Under the pieces are notes generated by a model. It was given only the letters and a program-made list of their open reading frames with translations, was not told the origin of the DNA and made no database searches. A stretch of DNA of 64,000 nucleotides from Planctomycetota bacterium (GTDB taxonomy: Bacteria > Planctomycetota > Phycisphaerae > UBA1845 > UTPLA1): contig QEVG01000014.1 in assembly GCA_003576905.1 (NCBI GenBank), forward strand, positions 1 to 64,000. The letters run 5' to 3'. The position numbers and the translations under genes were made by a program. Shown here one piece after another: positions 26,141-35,982 of the stretch. The first letter of the stretch is position 1. Every line of letters begins with the position of its first letter.

Positions 26141-26657
26141 CGACTCCTTCCTGAAGCGGGGCCTCTCACGGTCCCATGGTACTCATGTAGCCAGCGTTTG
26201 CGGATGGTGGCAGGTATGGCTTACTAGTCCGGCGGGCTAGCTCAAAACACTGCGGAGGGTGCGACGAGCACAGCCGCAACGGCAATCCCTCGCCCCCATC
26301 CACCAGCGCGATCACACTTTGCCGCACCAATCCGTCTAAACACGGTGCGGCGGACAAATATTCCGCGATGATCCTGAACTCACCCGCCTAAATTATATCG
26401 CCCCCCCACGGCGAGTGGAAGCATTTTTATAAAATTGCGCTAATCCCGGGCGTTGGCCTGTGGATTGTTTCGGCGAGGGCACAGAGGAAAACTGGCGATA
26501 CCTGACCACCCTGCGACATGTACATATTCGCCAGCCGTAAGCTGTTGTTTTTTAACAATTTATAATCACTCCGGCGGGCGGCCCCATTAAGAGCCGCGGA
26601 CTGGACCACCGCCATTTTGTATACGGCGTTCGCTGTTTCCCCCAGCAATGGGGGTCG
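26141..26657. other. Leader of the pseudopilin gene and adjoining intergenic region
   Basis: 517 bp between two leftward genes. A minus-strand TATAAT (26392-26397) would start an mRNA with a leader of about 240 nt before the pseudopilin ATG. The leader contains GCCGCACC (26344-26351) able to pair with GGTGCGGC (26321-26328), and CGCACC (26258-26263) able to pair with the same GGTGCG. An open frame at 26427-26648 has no ribosome site and I do not call it a gene. The AT-rich patches near 26425 and 26550 stand out from the GC-rich background. Confidence 0.5.
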
Positions 26658-27677
26658 TTATTTGGCGGCGCGGCCAACCGCAGCCGCAATCAGGGCGAGC
26701 TGCGCCATTGTCTCCGCGAACACCTGAGGAGTGATCGATTGGGCGCCGTCCGTCATGGCATGCTCGGGGTCTGAATGGACCTCGATGATCAACCCGTCCG
26801 CCCCGGCCGCGATGGCCGCACGGCTCATGGACGGCACCATGTAGGCGTGGCCGGTGCCCTGGGAGGGATCAATGATGATCGGGAGATGGGACTCCCGTTT
26901 GATCGCCGGAATGATTCCGAGCGCAAGGGTGTTGCGCACGTAGGTCTCATGGGTGCGGATACCGCGCTCGCAGAGGATCACGTTCGGGTTCCCCTCGTTC
27001 ATGATGTACTCGGCCGCGAGGAGGAATTCGGCGAGGGTCGCGCTCCAGCCCCGCTTCAAGAGCACCGGCTTGCCGGTCCGTCCGGCCGCGACCAGCAGAT
27101 TGAAGTTGTGCATGTTCCGTGTGCCGATCTGAAGCACGTCGGCGTAGTCAGCGACGAGGGGGACCTGGTCGATGCTCATCACCTCGGTGATCACTGGAAG
27201 GCCGGTCTCGGCGCGAGCCTTGGCGAGCAGTTTCAGTCCATCTTCGCCCAGTCCCTTGAATTCGTATGGGTTTGTCCGCGGCTTAAAGGCGCCGCCGCGG
27301 AGGGCGTGCGCGCCGGCATTCTTGACCGCATGGGCGATTGTCAGGATCTGCTTTTCGTTCTCAACGCTGCACGGGCCCGCGATCACGCACAGCTTCCGCC
27401 CCCCGACCTCGACGCCCGCGCCGATCGGTATGACCGAGGGGGTCGGCTTAACTTCCCGGCTCGCCGCCTTGTACGGTGCGAGGATGGGGACGAGTTTGTC
27501 CACCATCGGGGCGCTTTCGATGGCCGTCATGTCGCACAGCCGCTCGTCGCCGATCGCCGCGACGACCGTTCGATCGGTGCCGACGATCACCATGTCCTTG
27601 AGCCCGCGCTCGCGCACCAGGTGGGCGACGTGACTGACGTCTTCCTGCGAACAACCGGGCTTCATGACGATGATCAT
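26658..27677 (-). CDS. aroF: 3-deoxy-7-phosphoheptulonate synthase (DAHP synthase)
   Basis: 339 aa. Condenses phosphoenolpyruvate and erythrose-4-phosphate, the first step of the shikimate pathway. The N-terminal 70 residues are the ferredoxin/ACT-like regulatory domain ([17 protein letters not shown]) typical of the Thermotoga/Geobacillus type, usually a feedback site. The catalytic barrel follows, with [45 protein letters not shown] and [12 protein letters not shown]. Complete and of normal length. Stand-alone and divergent from the DUF4139 gene. Confidence 0.93.
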   Translation of the reverse strand: MIIVMKPGCSQEDVSHVAHLVRERGLKDMVIVGTDRTVVAAIGDERLCDMTAIESAPMVDKLVPILAPYKAASREVKPTPSVIPIGAGVEVGGRKLCVIAGPCSVENEKQILTIAHAVKNAGAHALRGGAFKPRTNPYEFKGLGEDGLKLLAKARAETGLPVITEVMSIDQVPLVADYADVLQIGTRNMHNFNLLVAAGRTGKPVLLKRGWSATLAEFLLAAEYIMNEGNPNVILCERGIRTHETYVRNTLALGIIPAIKRESHLPIIIDPSQGTGHAYMVPSMSRAAIAAGADGLIIEVHSDPEHAMTDGAQSITPQVFAETMAQLALIAAAVGRAAK

Positions 27678-27911
27678 TTTTCAGGTATCTCCATCGCTGC
27701 TCCGTGCGGGAATCCGCCGCCGGACTCGCCTTTCCCGCCCGGTCGGCCATTATCGGTCAGAACGAATCTCCGGTTAAGGACTTCATTCCGGCGATTCCGA
27801 CGCGGTTTTTCGGTTTGAAGGGGGAAGGGAACCGGAACGGCGCGGGGTGCGTCCAATGGATCGCGGAGATATGATTCGCGCGTACATCAAACCAGCAAAG
27901 GAGTGAGCCCC

Positions 27912-29510
27912 ATGAACCGTTGCGGATTCTCGTTCTTGTTCCCGTGGAGTTTCCGTCGCCGCTCTTGCACGTCGCGCCAACCGGGCCGCGCGTGGCGGAT
28001 TGCGACCGTCATCGCCATGCTGATTCCGGTCCCGCCGGCGAGAGCGGATGAAGGGGCCGGCCCCGCCGTCACGGTGTATTCCTCCGCCGATCCGGCCGGG
28101 TTCGATCCGCAGCAGTTCATTGCCCAGCAGCGGCAGGGCGGCAACCCGGCATTTGCGTGGCAGGTGCCCGGCTTCGGCGTTGTAAAGGAACTGCGCAAGG
28201 TCAGCCTGAAGGACGGCCTCAACGAACTCCGGTTTACCGATGTCGCGGAATTCATCGACCCGACCACGGTGAGCTTCATGGACCTCACCAACCCAACGGG
28301 CACGGCAGTCCTGGAGCAGAACTTCCAGTTTGATCTCGTCAGCCCCGACAAGCTCATGGAGAAGTATCTTGACCGCGAGATCTCCGTGGAACTGGCCCAC
28401 GGTGATGCCATAGAGACTGTCACCGGAAACCTGCTGTCCTCGACGGGCGGCCGGCTCGTACTCCAGACTTCGGAGGGCGTGCGGGTCCTGAGCGGGGCGG
28501 CGCACCAGGTCAAACTGGGCGAGCTGCCGGGCGGGCTTATTACGCGGCCGACACTCGTGTGGAAGGTGAACTCGAACAAGGCGGGCGAGCACGAAGTCCG
28601 CACGACCTACCAGACGAGCGGGATTACCTGGAGGTCTGACTATAACGTCATTCTGAACGCGGATGACAGCCGGGCGGATGTCAGCGCGTGGGTTACGCTG
28701 ATGAACCTGAGCGGGGCGGGCTTCAAGAACGCGACGCTCAAGCTGATCGCCGGCGACGTACAACGCATCGCCCCGCGCGAGCCGATGTACCCGCGGGCGA
28801 TGGCCAAGATGGATATGGGGGTTGCCGCCGAGGCGGGTTTTCAGGAGAAGTCCTTTTTTGAGTATCACCTCTATACGCTGCCGCGCCAGACGGACATCCT
28901 GATGAACACGACACAGCAGATCACGCTGTTTCCCACGGCGACGGACGTACCGGTGGAGAAGCTGCTGGTGTATTACGGTCTTCCGGAAGCGGCACACTGG
29001 GGCGCATTCGGTCAGCCGATGCAGGACCGAAACCTCGGCGCGCAGTCCAATCCGAAGGTCGACGTGTACGTGCGGTTCCGAAACGACGAAGCCAGCCGAA
29101 TGGGCATGCCGCTGCCCAAGGGCAAGGTGCGGGTGTACAAGCGCGACGACGCCGACGGGACGCTTGAGTTCATCGGCGAGGATCTCATCGACCACACGCC
29201 CAAGGATGAGAAGGTCCTGATCAAACTGGGTCAGGCGTTCGACGTGGTCGGGGAGCGAAAACAGACGGATTTCAGCGTCGACACGAGCCGCAAGACCATC
29301 GTCGAGACGTATTCGATTCAGCTTCGAAACCACAAGGAGGCGGCGCAGAAGGTTATCATCCGCGAGAACCTTTTCCGGTGGACGAACTGGGAAATCACGC
29401 GGAAGACGGACGACTTTGAGAAGATTGACGCCCGGACGATTCACTTTGAAGTGACCGTTCCCGCCAACGGCGAGAAGACGGTGGAGTACACGGTGAGATA
29501 CACGTGGTAA
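27912..29510 (+). CDS. Secreted DUF4139-family protein
   Basis: 532 aa. Arg-rich N-terminus followed by a hydrophobic signal segment (ATVIAMLIPVPPARA). The mature protein resembles the DUF4139 family: GITWRSDYNVILN, LMNLSGAGFKNATLKLIAGDVQ and a C-terminal GEKTVEYTVRY beta region, with periodic beta-strand patterns. No catalytic motif is known to me; some relatives are described as mucoidy-inhibitor-like. Start ATG 27912, 8 nt after AAGGAG. Convergent with maf, 27 bp away. Confidence 0.75.
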   Translation: MNRCGFSFLFPWSFRRRSCTSRQPGRAWRIATVIAMLIPVPPARADEGAGPAVTVYSSADPAGFDPQQFIAQQRQGGNPAFAWQVPGFGVVKELRKVSLKDGLNELRFTDVAEFIDPTTVSFMDLTNPTGTAVLEQNFQFDLVSPDKLMEKYLDREISVELAHGDAIETVTGNLLSSTGGRLVLQTSEGVRVLSGAAHQVKLGELPGGLITRPTLVWKVNSNKAGEHEVRTTYQTSGITWRSDYNVILNADDSRADVSAWVTLMNLSGAGFKNATLKLIAGDVQRIAPREPMYPRAMAKMDMGVAAEAGFQEKSFFEYHLYTLPRQTDILMNTTQQITLFPTATDVPVEKLLVYYGLPEAAHWGAFGQPMQDRNLGAQSNPKVDVYVRFRNDEASRMGMPLPKGKVRVYKRDDADGTLEFIGEDLIDHTPKDEKVLIKLGQAFDVVGERKQTDFSVDTSRKTIVETYSIQLRNHKEAAQKVIIRENLFRWTNWEITRKTDDFEKIDARTIHFEVTVPANGEKTVEYTVRYTW

Positions 29511-29537
29511 CTGGCCGGGAGCGGCGACGGGGACGGA

Positions 29538-30125
29538 TCAGCTCCAGCGACAGAACAGGTCGCGCACGAGTTCCATTGGCAGGCCGACGATATTGCTGAA
29601 GCTGCCGTCGTAACTCTCGACGAAGGCGTCGCCGTGGTCCTGAATGCCGTAGGCGCCCGCCTTGTCCTCCCACTGGCCCGTGTCGAGATAGGACTCAAGC
29701 ATTTCGTCGGAGAGCGGGCGCATGTGGATGACGCTGACCGAGTGACCCATCAGCCGCAGGTCGGTCTCAGGATGAAGGACCGCGACGCCGGTGATCACGC
29801 GATGGCAGGTTCCGGCGAGCCGGCGCAGAATGCGCCGCGCGTCGTTCCTGTCGACGGGCTTGCCGAAGATTTCGCCGTCAATCACGGTGATGGTATCGGC
29901 GGCAAGGATCGTGTCCTCCGGGTTCGAATCCTCGATGCTGCGGGCCTTGTAGTACGCCAGCGATTCGCAGTATGCGGTGGGGTCGACATGGGGCGGCGGC
30001 ACCTCTGGCTCCGCGAAGGGCGGGTGCACGATGCGAAATCGGTATCCCGCTTCGCGCAGCAGTTCGGCCCGCCTCGGACTCGATGACGCAAGAACGAGAG
30101 ACTTCGGCTGCGAGGGGGCGTTCAT
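29538..30125 (-). CDS. maf: Maf-family nucleoside triphosphate pyrophosphatase
   Basis: 195 aa. Conserved SSSPRRAELL near the N-terminus, AADTITVIDGEIFGKP in the centre, GKAGAYGIQ-like DKAGAYGIQ and the terminal GSFSNIVGLP. Maf proteins hydrolyse non-canonical or canonical NTPs (dTTP, UTP, CTP and modified forms) to NMP and pyrophosphate and are linked to septum arrest in Bacillus. Normal length. Divergent from the glycosyltransferase, about 120 bp apart. Confidence 0.93.
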   Translation of the reverse strand: MNAPSQPKSLVLASSSPRRAELLREAGYRFRIVHPPFAEPEVPPPHVDPTAYCESLAYYKARSIEDSNPEDTILAADTITVIDGEIFGKPVDRNDARRILRRLAGTCHRVITGVAVLHPETDLRLMGHSVSVIHMRPLSDEMLESYLDTGQWEDKAGAYGIQDHGDAFVESYDGSFSNIVGLPMELVRDLFCRWS

Positions 30126-30246
30126 GAAGACCGGACGCTCGCTTTCCCTTCAAGAAAGTGGATAGTATGTATCCTCGGTTCCCGGCGTTGTAAAGGCGAG
30201 CCGGCCGGCCACGACCGGCAGATGCCCTTCGGATGAGAATGCCTGC

Positions 30247-31737
30247 GTGAACAGCGATCCCGCGACCGATACCGCCCTGGAGGAGTCCCGCACCGCGGGG
30301 TGTTCTGGCGAGGCGGCACGCCGCGCGGGCGTCCGCGGGCGCAGTGTCATGTTTCTGGCTCTCCTGCTCGCGGCATATGGCGTGGGGCTCGTTCGCCAGC
30401 TGGACGAGCCGTGGATCGGGCTGCATGACTGGAACGGCGCTTTTTACTCTCAACTGGCGCGCAACCTTATCCGGTATCCCTTCCGGGACCATCACGCCAT
30501 GCCCCTCGTGGCGGTAGGGGACGATGCGCCGCCGGAGGAACGCTCGATCTATGCGACACATCCTGCCGGGCTCGTCTGGGTCATGGCCGCCGCGTTTCGC
30601 GTCTTCGGCGAAGGGGAGTCCGCGGCGCGGCTCGCGGCGGTCCTCGGGTCTCTGGTTGCGCTCGCGGCGTGGGTGGCGCTGGTGGCGGAAAGCCGGGGCC
30701 GGGAGCCGGCGCTGCTATCGGGGCTCCTTTACGCCGCGATGCCGATGGCCGTGTACTTCGGGCGCATGTCGAACCACGAGGCATTCTGCCTGTGCGGAAT
30801 GGTCGTCGCGCTTTACATGGTCCGGCGCGCGAATTCCGCAGCCGATCCGCGGCGGGTCCGGCCGGGGTTTCTCGCGGCCGGCCTGGCGGCGATGGCGTGC
30901 ACTATTCTGATTGACTGGGTAGGGGTGCTCTTTGCCGGGCTCCTGTGTGTGCATGTATTCCGCGCGTATCGCACCGGGCGCGCCGCTGGGATCGGGGTCA
31001 TCGCGGTCGCGGCGGCAGCCTTCGCGGCGACCGGGGCGGTGATTCTGCACATTGTCTATGGCGGACTGGACGGTGAGTGGGCTGATCTTGTGGCGATCTT
31101 TACGTCGCGGAGCGGCGCGATCGAGCGGCAGGCGACGGAGCTGTTCTGGCTCAACACGGTCGACAACCTGACTCTGCCGGGAATCGCGCTGAGTGCCATC
31201 GGATTGGCGTGCATGCTCTGGCGGCGTGCGTCCGGTCGCGGCCGGCCATCGGCTGCATACGCGACTGCGGCGCTGCCCGGCGGAAGCGGCGTGTGGGTTC
31301 TGGTGGCGACGGGGCTGATCTGGCTGCTGCTGTTTCGCCGCCAGTACCAGATTCATCAATACTGGCTTTTCTACCTGGGTCCGCCGATCGCGCTGTGCGC
31401 GTCGACCGCGATCCTTTTCTTCCGCGATCTGGCTCGGCGATTCGGAGAGCGGGTCGCAACGGGAGCGGTCGCGATCACGGTCCTGACCCTTCTGCTCGCG
31501 GGCCAGCGCACCGTGGATTCGCTTTTTTCCCAGCGGTCGTGGAAGCTGGATTTTGTGCGGTATTGCGAGGAACTTCGTGCGGCAACCCCCCGCGGCGAAC
31601 GCGTCGTACTCGAACGGGATCCCATTTCCAGGGAGACATTCGGCGGCTACGTGTTTCGCAACATTGTTCCGCCCCAGCTTGCGTATTATCTGGACCGGCC
31701 GTTTGTGGTTCGGACCGCGCCCGAGGGCGCACCCTGA
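30247..31737 (+). CDS. GT39/ArnT-like membrane glycosyltransferase
   Basis: 496-aa polytopic protein with roughly 10-11 hydrophobic spans. The first periplasmic loop contains DEPWIGLHDWNGAFYSQLARN and THPAGLVWVMAAAFRVFGEG, the pattern of GT39/ArnT-type (GT-C) glycosyltransferases that use lipid-linked sugars and attach them to protein or lipid A. The catalytic Asp is probably in the first loop, as in the family. GTG start at 30247 with no strong ribosome site. Acceptor unknown. Confidence 0.75.
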   Translation: MNSDPATDTALEESRTAGCSGEAARRAGVRGRSVMFLALLLAAYGVGLVRQLDEPWIGLHDWNGAFYSQLARNLIRYPFRDHHAMPLVAVGDDAPPEERSIYATHPAGLVWVMAAAFRVFGEGESAARLAAVLGSLVALAAWVALVAESRGREPALLSGLLYAAMPMAVYFGRMSNHEAFCLCGMVVALYMVRRANSAADPRRVRPGFLAAGLAAMACTILIDWVGVLFAGLLCVHVFRAYRTGRAAGIGVIAVAAAAFAATGAVILHIVYGGLDGEWADLVAIFTSRSGAIERQATELFWLNTVDNLTLPGIALSAIGLACMLWRRASGRGRPSAAYATAALPGGSGVWVLVATGLIWLLLFRRQYQIHQYWLFYLGPPIALCASTAILFFRDLARRFGERVATGAVAITVLTLLLAGQRTVDSLFSQRSWKLDFVRYCEELRAATPRGERVVLERDPISRETFGGYVFRNIVPPQLAYYLDRPFVVRTAPEGAP

Positions 31738-31890
31738 GGGCGTCGGTGGCGACCGGCTCGGTTCGCATCGGTTCTTTCCGGGGGTATATCGCGTAAGGCC
31801 TTATTTTGCATGTTGTTACAGCTGAGCAGGGTGTTTAGATGGGTCCTCCGGACGAAAGCCGATCTATTGTTGTCGGCTGTCGTGTCGGCA

Positions 31891-31918
31891 TTGACTCGCC
31901 TTGGGAGACCTTTATACT
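31891..31918 (+). promoter_or_regulatory. Sigma-70-like promoter of the tRNA-Thr/tuf operon
   Basis: TTGACT (31891-31896) and TATACT (31913-31918) with a 16-bp spacer, about 90 bp upstream of tRNA-Thr. Both hexamers match the consensus at five of six positions. Confidence 0.75.
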
Positions 31919-32014
31919 GACGGGTCTTACTCGCAGGCTGGCGCGCGACCCAGGACGTGGAATCGGCCGCTGTGCTGAGCCTTGGCGGCGAACCGGGCGC
32001 GCTTTGCCGCATTC

Positions 32015-32087
<73 letters not shown>

Positions 32088-32380
32088 TTTCGAGTGGCGC
32101 ATGTCTGTTGCGGCGGACGTGCGGGCCTCTTGTCGGCATCGAGCCCGCATCGGAGGCCGGGCCGATCGAGACGTGAGGATCGCGCGGCCCAGAAAGAGCC
32201 GTGGGCTCCTGCCACGGATGCCGCTTACATAGCTGTTTGAACGGACGACCGAACTGGAAGACGCCGTCGGAAGCAACGTCGGCGAAGTATGGGTTTGTCC
32301 GCTGAACGTGTCGTACGCTTGGACGAGAGCAACGGAGACTAGAGAACCAAAGTTGGACAGTACGCGGAGGAATCGCTGGC

Positions 32381-33589
<1,209 letters not shown>

Positions 33590-33605
33590 CGAATTCGGGT
33601 CTTTT

Positions 33606-33677
33606 CCCGAGCGGCATCCGGCCGGACGGCTGTCAGACGGTTCAGAATCGTCCGGCCTCCGGCCGCGTGCTCTCGGG
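33606..33677 (+). promoter_or_regulatory. Nested hairpin between tuf and rpmG
   Basis: Outer stem CCCGAG/CTCGGG (33606-33611/33672-33677) encloses a perfect 9-bp stem GGCCGGACG/CGTCCGGCC (33620-33628/33649-33657). No T-run follows. It fills most of the 108-nt spacer between the two genes, suggesting an RNA-processing or translational-control element. Confidence 0.5.
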
Positions 33678-33697
33678 ACGGTTCGACAGAGTGATTT

Positions 33698-33874
33698 ATG
33701 GCGAAAGCAAGCAAGCGAGAATGGGTTTGGCTGGAATGCTCCGAGACCGGCGACCTGAACTACCGCACGACGATAAACGTGTTGCAGGGCGTTCCTGAAA
33801 AGCTCAAGGCCGGTATGCAGAAATACTGCCCCCGGCTTCGCCGACATACGCTCCATAAGATCAAAAGGAAGTAG
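33698..33874 (+). CDS. rpmG: 50S ribosomal protein L33
   Basis: 58-aa bL33, recognised from MAKASKREWVWLECSETGD at the start and KYCPRLRRHTLHK near the end. In zinc-binding L33 the equivalents are two CxxC pairs; here only one cysteine of each remains (Cys14, Cys44), so the zinc site is degenerate. Lies between tuf and tRNA-Trp, the conserved place upstream of secE-nusG. ATG is preceded by no strong ribosome site, so translation may depend on the structured spacer. Confidence 0.93.
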   Translation: MAKASKREWVWLECSETGDLNYRTTINVLQGVPEKLKAGMQKYCPRLRRHTLHKIKRK

Positions 33875-33990
33875 GAGCCGTGCGTCGCCGGCGCGGGGCC
33901 TGGTTCCGGCTCGCGTCTGTCGGCCGGTCGATTCAGGTCGCCCTTGAAGCGGCCGCGGCCCGAAAAGGCGAATGCGTGCGGATGGACGAC

Positions 33991-34063
33991 AGGAGCGTAG
34001 CTCAATTGGTAGAGCACCGGTTTCCAAAACCGGCGGTTGGGGGTTCGAGTCCCTCCGCTCCTG
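33991..34063 (+). tRNA. tRNA-Trp (anticodon CCA)
   Basis: Complete cloverleaf. Acceptor AGGAGCG (33991-33997) pairs with CGCTCCT (34056-34062), discriminator G. D-stem GCTC/GAGC, anticodon stem CCGGT/ACCGG with loop TTCCAAA (anticodon CCA at 34024-34026), T-stem and TTCGAGT loop. CCA tail not encoded. Between rpmG and secE, as in many bacteria. Confidence 0.97.
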
Positions 34064-34120
34064 ATCCCGCGGATGCGACCCGCGTCGCATCCCGGACCGG
34101 TGGCGGAACTGGAAGCCAAC

Positions 34121-34741
34121 ATGGCCAAGCATGACGACAAGATGAGCAAGCGATCCGGCGGCACGGATCGCGGGACGGCCCTGGCCGACCGGCACGACGA
34201 GGAGTCTTCCATGGCAGACGCTGCGGCACACGACGCAAACGGCGATCGATCCTATGAGCGTCGCTCCACGATGGAGAGTCATTCGCCGGGCGGCGCCGAG
34301 GGCGGCGGTTTCTTTGACATTTACAAGCCCTCGCAGGGATATCACACCCGCGTATGGACGGGGGTGGCGGCCGGTTCGCTGATCGTGTGGTTCGCCTATT
34401 TCCTTTACGAAAAGCTCGAGCTGGTCGGAACCGGGGCGACGACGCGCTACGTTCAGGTGGGAGCGGCGGTCGCGACGATCCTCAGTCTTGGACTTGTCAC
34501 CTACTGGCTCCTGGCCCTCAATCGCAAGGTGTGCGACTTCCTGATCGCCACCGAGGGCGAAATGAAGAAGGTCAACTGGACGAGCCGGAAGGAGATCATC
34601 GGCTCGACCAAGGTGGTGATCTTCGTCGTCGTCTTCATGAGCATCCTGCTCTTCGTCGTGGACGTCTTCTTCATGGTGTTCTTCAATGCGATCGGCGTGC
34701 TGAAGGCGGGCGGCGGGACCCTCCAGGAGCTGTTCAAGTGA
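34121..34741 (+). CDS. secE: Protein translocase subunit SecE
   Basis: 206 aa from ATG 34121. The C-terminal 65 residues are the classical SecE core: amphipathic EGEMKKVNWTSRKEIIGSTK and the final membrane span. An extra pair of hydrophobic segments precedes it, and a charged 70-residue N-terminus is unusually long for bacteria but has parallels in planctomycetes and E. coli-type three-span SecE. A stronger ribosome site (ACGAGGAG, 6 nt) precedes an in-frame ATG at 34211, so the true protein may be 176 aa. Followed at once by nusG. Confidence 0.9.
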   Translation: MAKHDDKMSKRSGGTDRGTALADRHDEESSMADAAAHDANGDRSYERRSTMESHSPGGAEGGGFFDIYKPSQGYHTRVWTGVAAGSLIVWFAYFLYEKLELVGTGATTRYVQVGAAVATILSLGLVTYWLLALNRKVCDFLIATEGEMKKVNWTSRKEIIGSTKVVIFVVVFMSILLFVVDVFFMVFFNAIGVLKAGGGTLQELFK

Positions 34742-34767
34742 GTGCCGTCGGCCACGGAGTCGAAGCG

Positions 34768-35433
34768 ATGAGCGACGATACGCCGCAGATGTCCCCCATG
34801 GAGTCCTCGGAGGGTTCCGCTCCCGATGCGCCCGCTTCGGCTCCGAAGACCGCGGCCAAGTCCGCGCCGGCCGGCGGCCGCTCCATGCACTGGTATGTCC
34901 TCCGTGTGGCGAGCAATTGCGAAGACCGGGTGTGCGAGGCCCTGACGCGAAAGGTGAAGATTGAACACCTCGAGGATCGCATCGGCCGCATCCTCGTCCC
35001 GACGCAGCGCGAGAAGCGCATGCGCGCGGGCGTTGCCCGGGTCTTTGATCGCAAGCTCTACCCCGGCTATGTCTTCGTCGAGATGGCCACGGAGGAGGAC
35101 GGCAGCATCCCCGAGGATGTGTGGTTCCTCGTCCGCGAGACGATGAGCGTCGGCGATTTCATCGGCTCCGACGGGAAGCCGACGCCGATGAAGCCGCACG
35201 ACGTCGAGAAGATGCTCGCCGTCGTCGAGAAGTCCGCCGAGCAGCCCACTCTGGCGGGCATGGCGGGCATGAAGAAGGGCGATGCCATCAAGGTCAAGGA
35301 AGGCCCGTTTGAGAATTTCGAGGGCGAGATCGACGAGGTCTTCCCCGACAAGGGACAGGTCCGCGTGATCGTCAGCATTTTCGGCCGGGCGACCCCGATC
35401 GAACTGGAATACTGGCAGATCGAACCCGCCTGA
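34768..35433 (+). CDS. nusG: Transcription termination/antitermination factor NusG
   Basis: 221 aa. The NGN domain begins at about residue 40 (MHWYVLRVASNCEDRVCEAL) and includes KLYPGYVFVEM; the C-terminal KOW domain (KKGDAIKVKEGPFENFEG) binds Rho or S10. The first 38 residues are an Ala/Ser/Pro-rich low-complexity extension not found in most NusG. Start ATG 34768, 26 nt after the secE stop. The secE-nusG-rplK order is conserved. Confidence 0.95.
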   Translation: MSDDTPQMSPMESSEGSAPDAPASAPKTAAKSAPAGGRSMHWYVLRVASNCEDRVCEALTRKVKIEHLEDRIGRILVPTQREKRMRAGVARVFDRKLYPGYVFVEMATEEDGSIPEDVWFLVRETMSVGDFIGSDGKPTPMKPHDVEKMLAVVEKSAEQPTLAGMAGMKKGDAIKVKEGPFENFEGEIDEVFPDKGQVRVIVSIFGRATPIELEYWQIEPA

Positions 35434-35478
35434 TCGGCCGGGTGAGAGTCAAGCGAGAAAGCAGCGAGGCAAGGCACC

Positions 35479-35913
35479 GTGGCGAAGAAGAAGAAAACCC
35501 CGACGGCGACGTTCAAGGTTCAAGGCCCTGGCGGGCAGGCTACGCCTGCGCCCCCGATCGGCCCGGCCTGTGGTCAGTACGGCGTGAACCCCGGTCAGTT
35601 CGTGCAGCAGTTCAACGAGCGCACGAAGCAGCTCAACGGGATGCCCGTGACGGCCGTGGTGAACGTGTACGCCGACCGGACGTTCGATTTCGTCATCAAG
35701 AGCCCGCCGGCGTCAGTCCTTCTCAAGGACGCGGCCAAAGTGGCCAAGGGCAGCGGCGTGCCGAACAAGGAGAAGGTCGGCAAGGTCACGATGGCCCAGG
35801 TCGAGGCGATCGCCAAGCAGAAGCTGGCCGATCTCAACTGTTTCACGATCGATGCCGCCAAGAAGATCGTCATGGGCACGGCGCGGAACATGGGGATTGA
35901 AGTCGACGGCTGA
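35479..35913 (+). CDS. rplK: 50S ribosomal protein L11
   Basis: 144-aa uL11 with PGGQATPAPPIGPACGQYGVNP and the RNA-binding C-terminal half ending GTARNMGIEVDG. Normal length. GTG start at 35479 preceded by GCGAGG; no ATG alternative preserves the conserved N-terminus. Last gene of the operon; rplA, which usually follows, is absent and a terminator begins 37 nt after the stop. Confidence 0.96.
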   Translation: MAKKKKTPTATFKVQGPGGQATPAPPIGPACGQYGVNPGQFVQQFNERTKQLNGMPVTAVVNVYADRTFDFVIKSPPASVLLKDAAKVAKGSGVPNKEKVGKVTMAQVEAIAKQKLADLNCFTIDAAKKIVMGTARNMGIEVDG

Positions 35914-35950
35914 GCGGCTCTGACCGGGAATCCAATCTGAAACATCGAGA

Positions 35951-35982
35951 GGCCGGGTTCGCCGCAGCGTGCCCGGCCTTTA
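35951..35982 (+). terminator. Terminator after rplK
   Basis: GGCCGGG (35951-35957) and CCCGGCC (35972-35978) form a stem with a 14-nt loop followed by TTTACT. It closes the operon before the convergent MOSC gene. Confidence 0.75.

Noticed and set aside
26427-26648. 73-residue minus-strand frame upstream of the pseudopilin leader
   Set aside because: No Shine-Dalgarno, no conserved features, AT-rich patches explain the open frame.
32088-32380. Further tRNA genes before tuf (Tyr or Gly, as in other bacteria)
   Set aside because: No second cloverleaf can be drawn in the 293-nt spacer.
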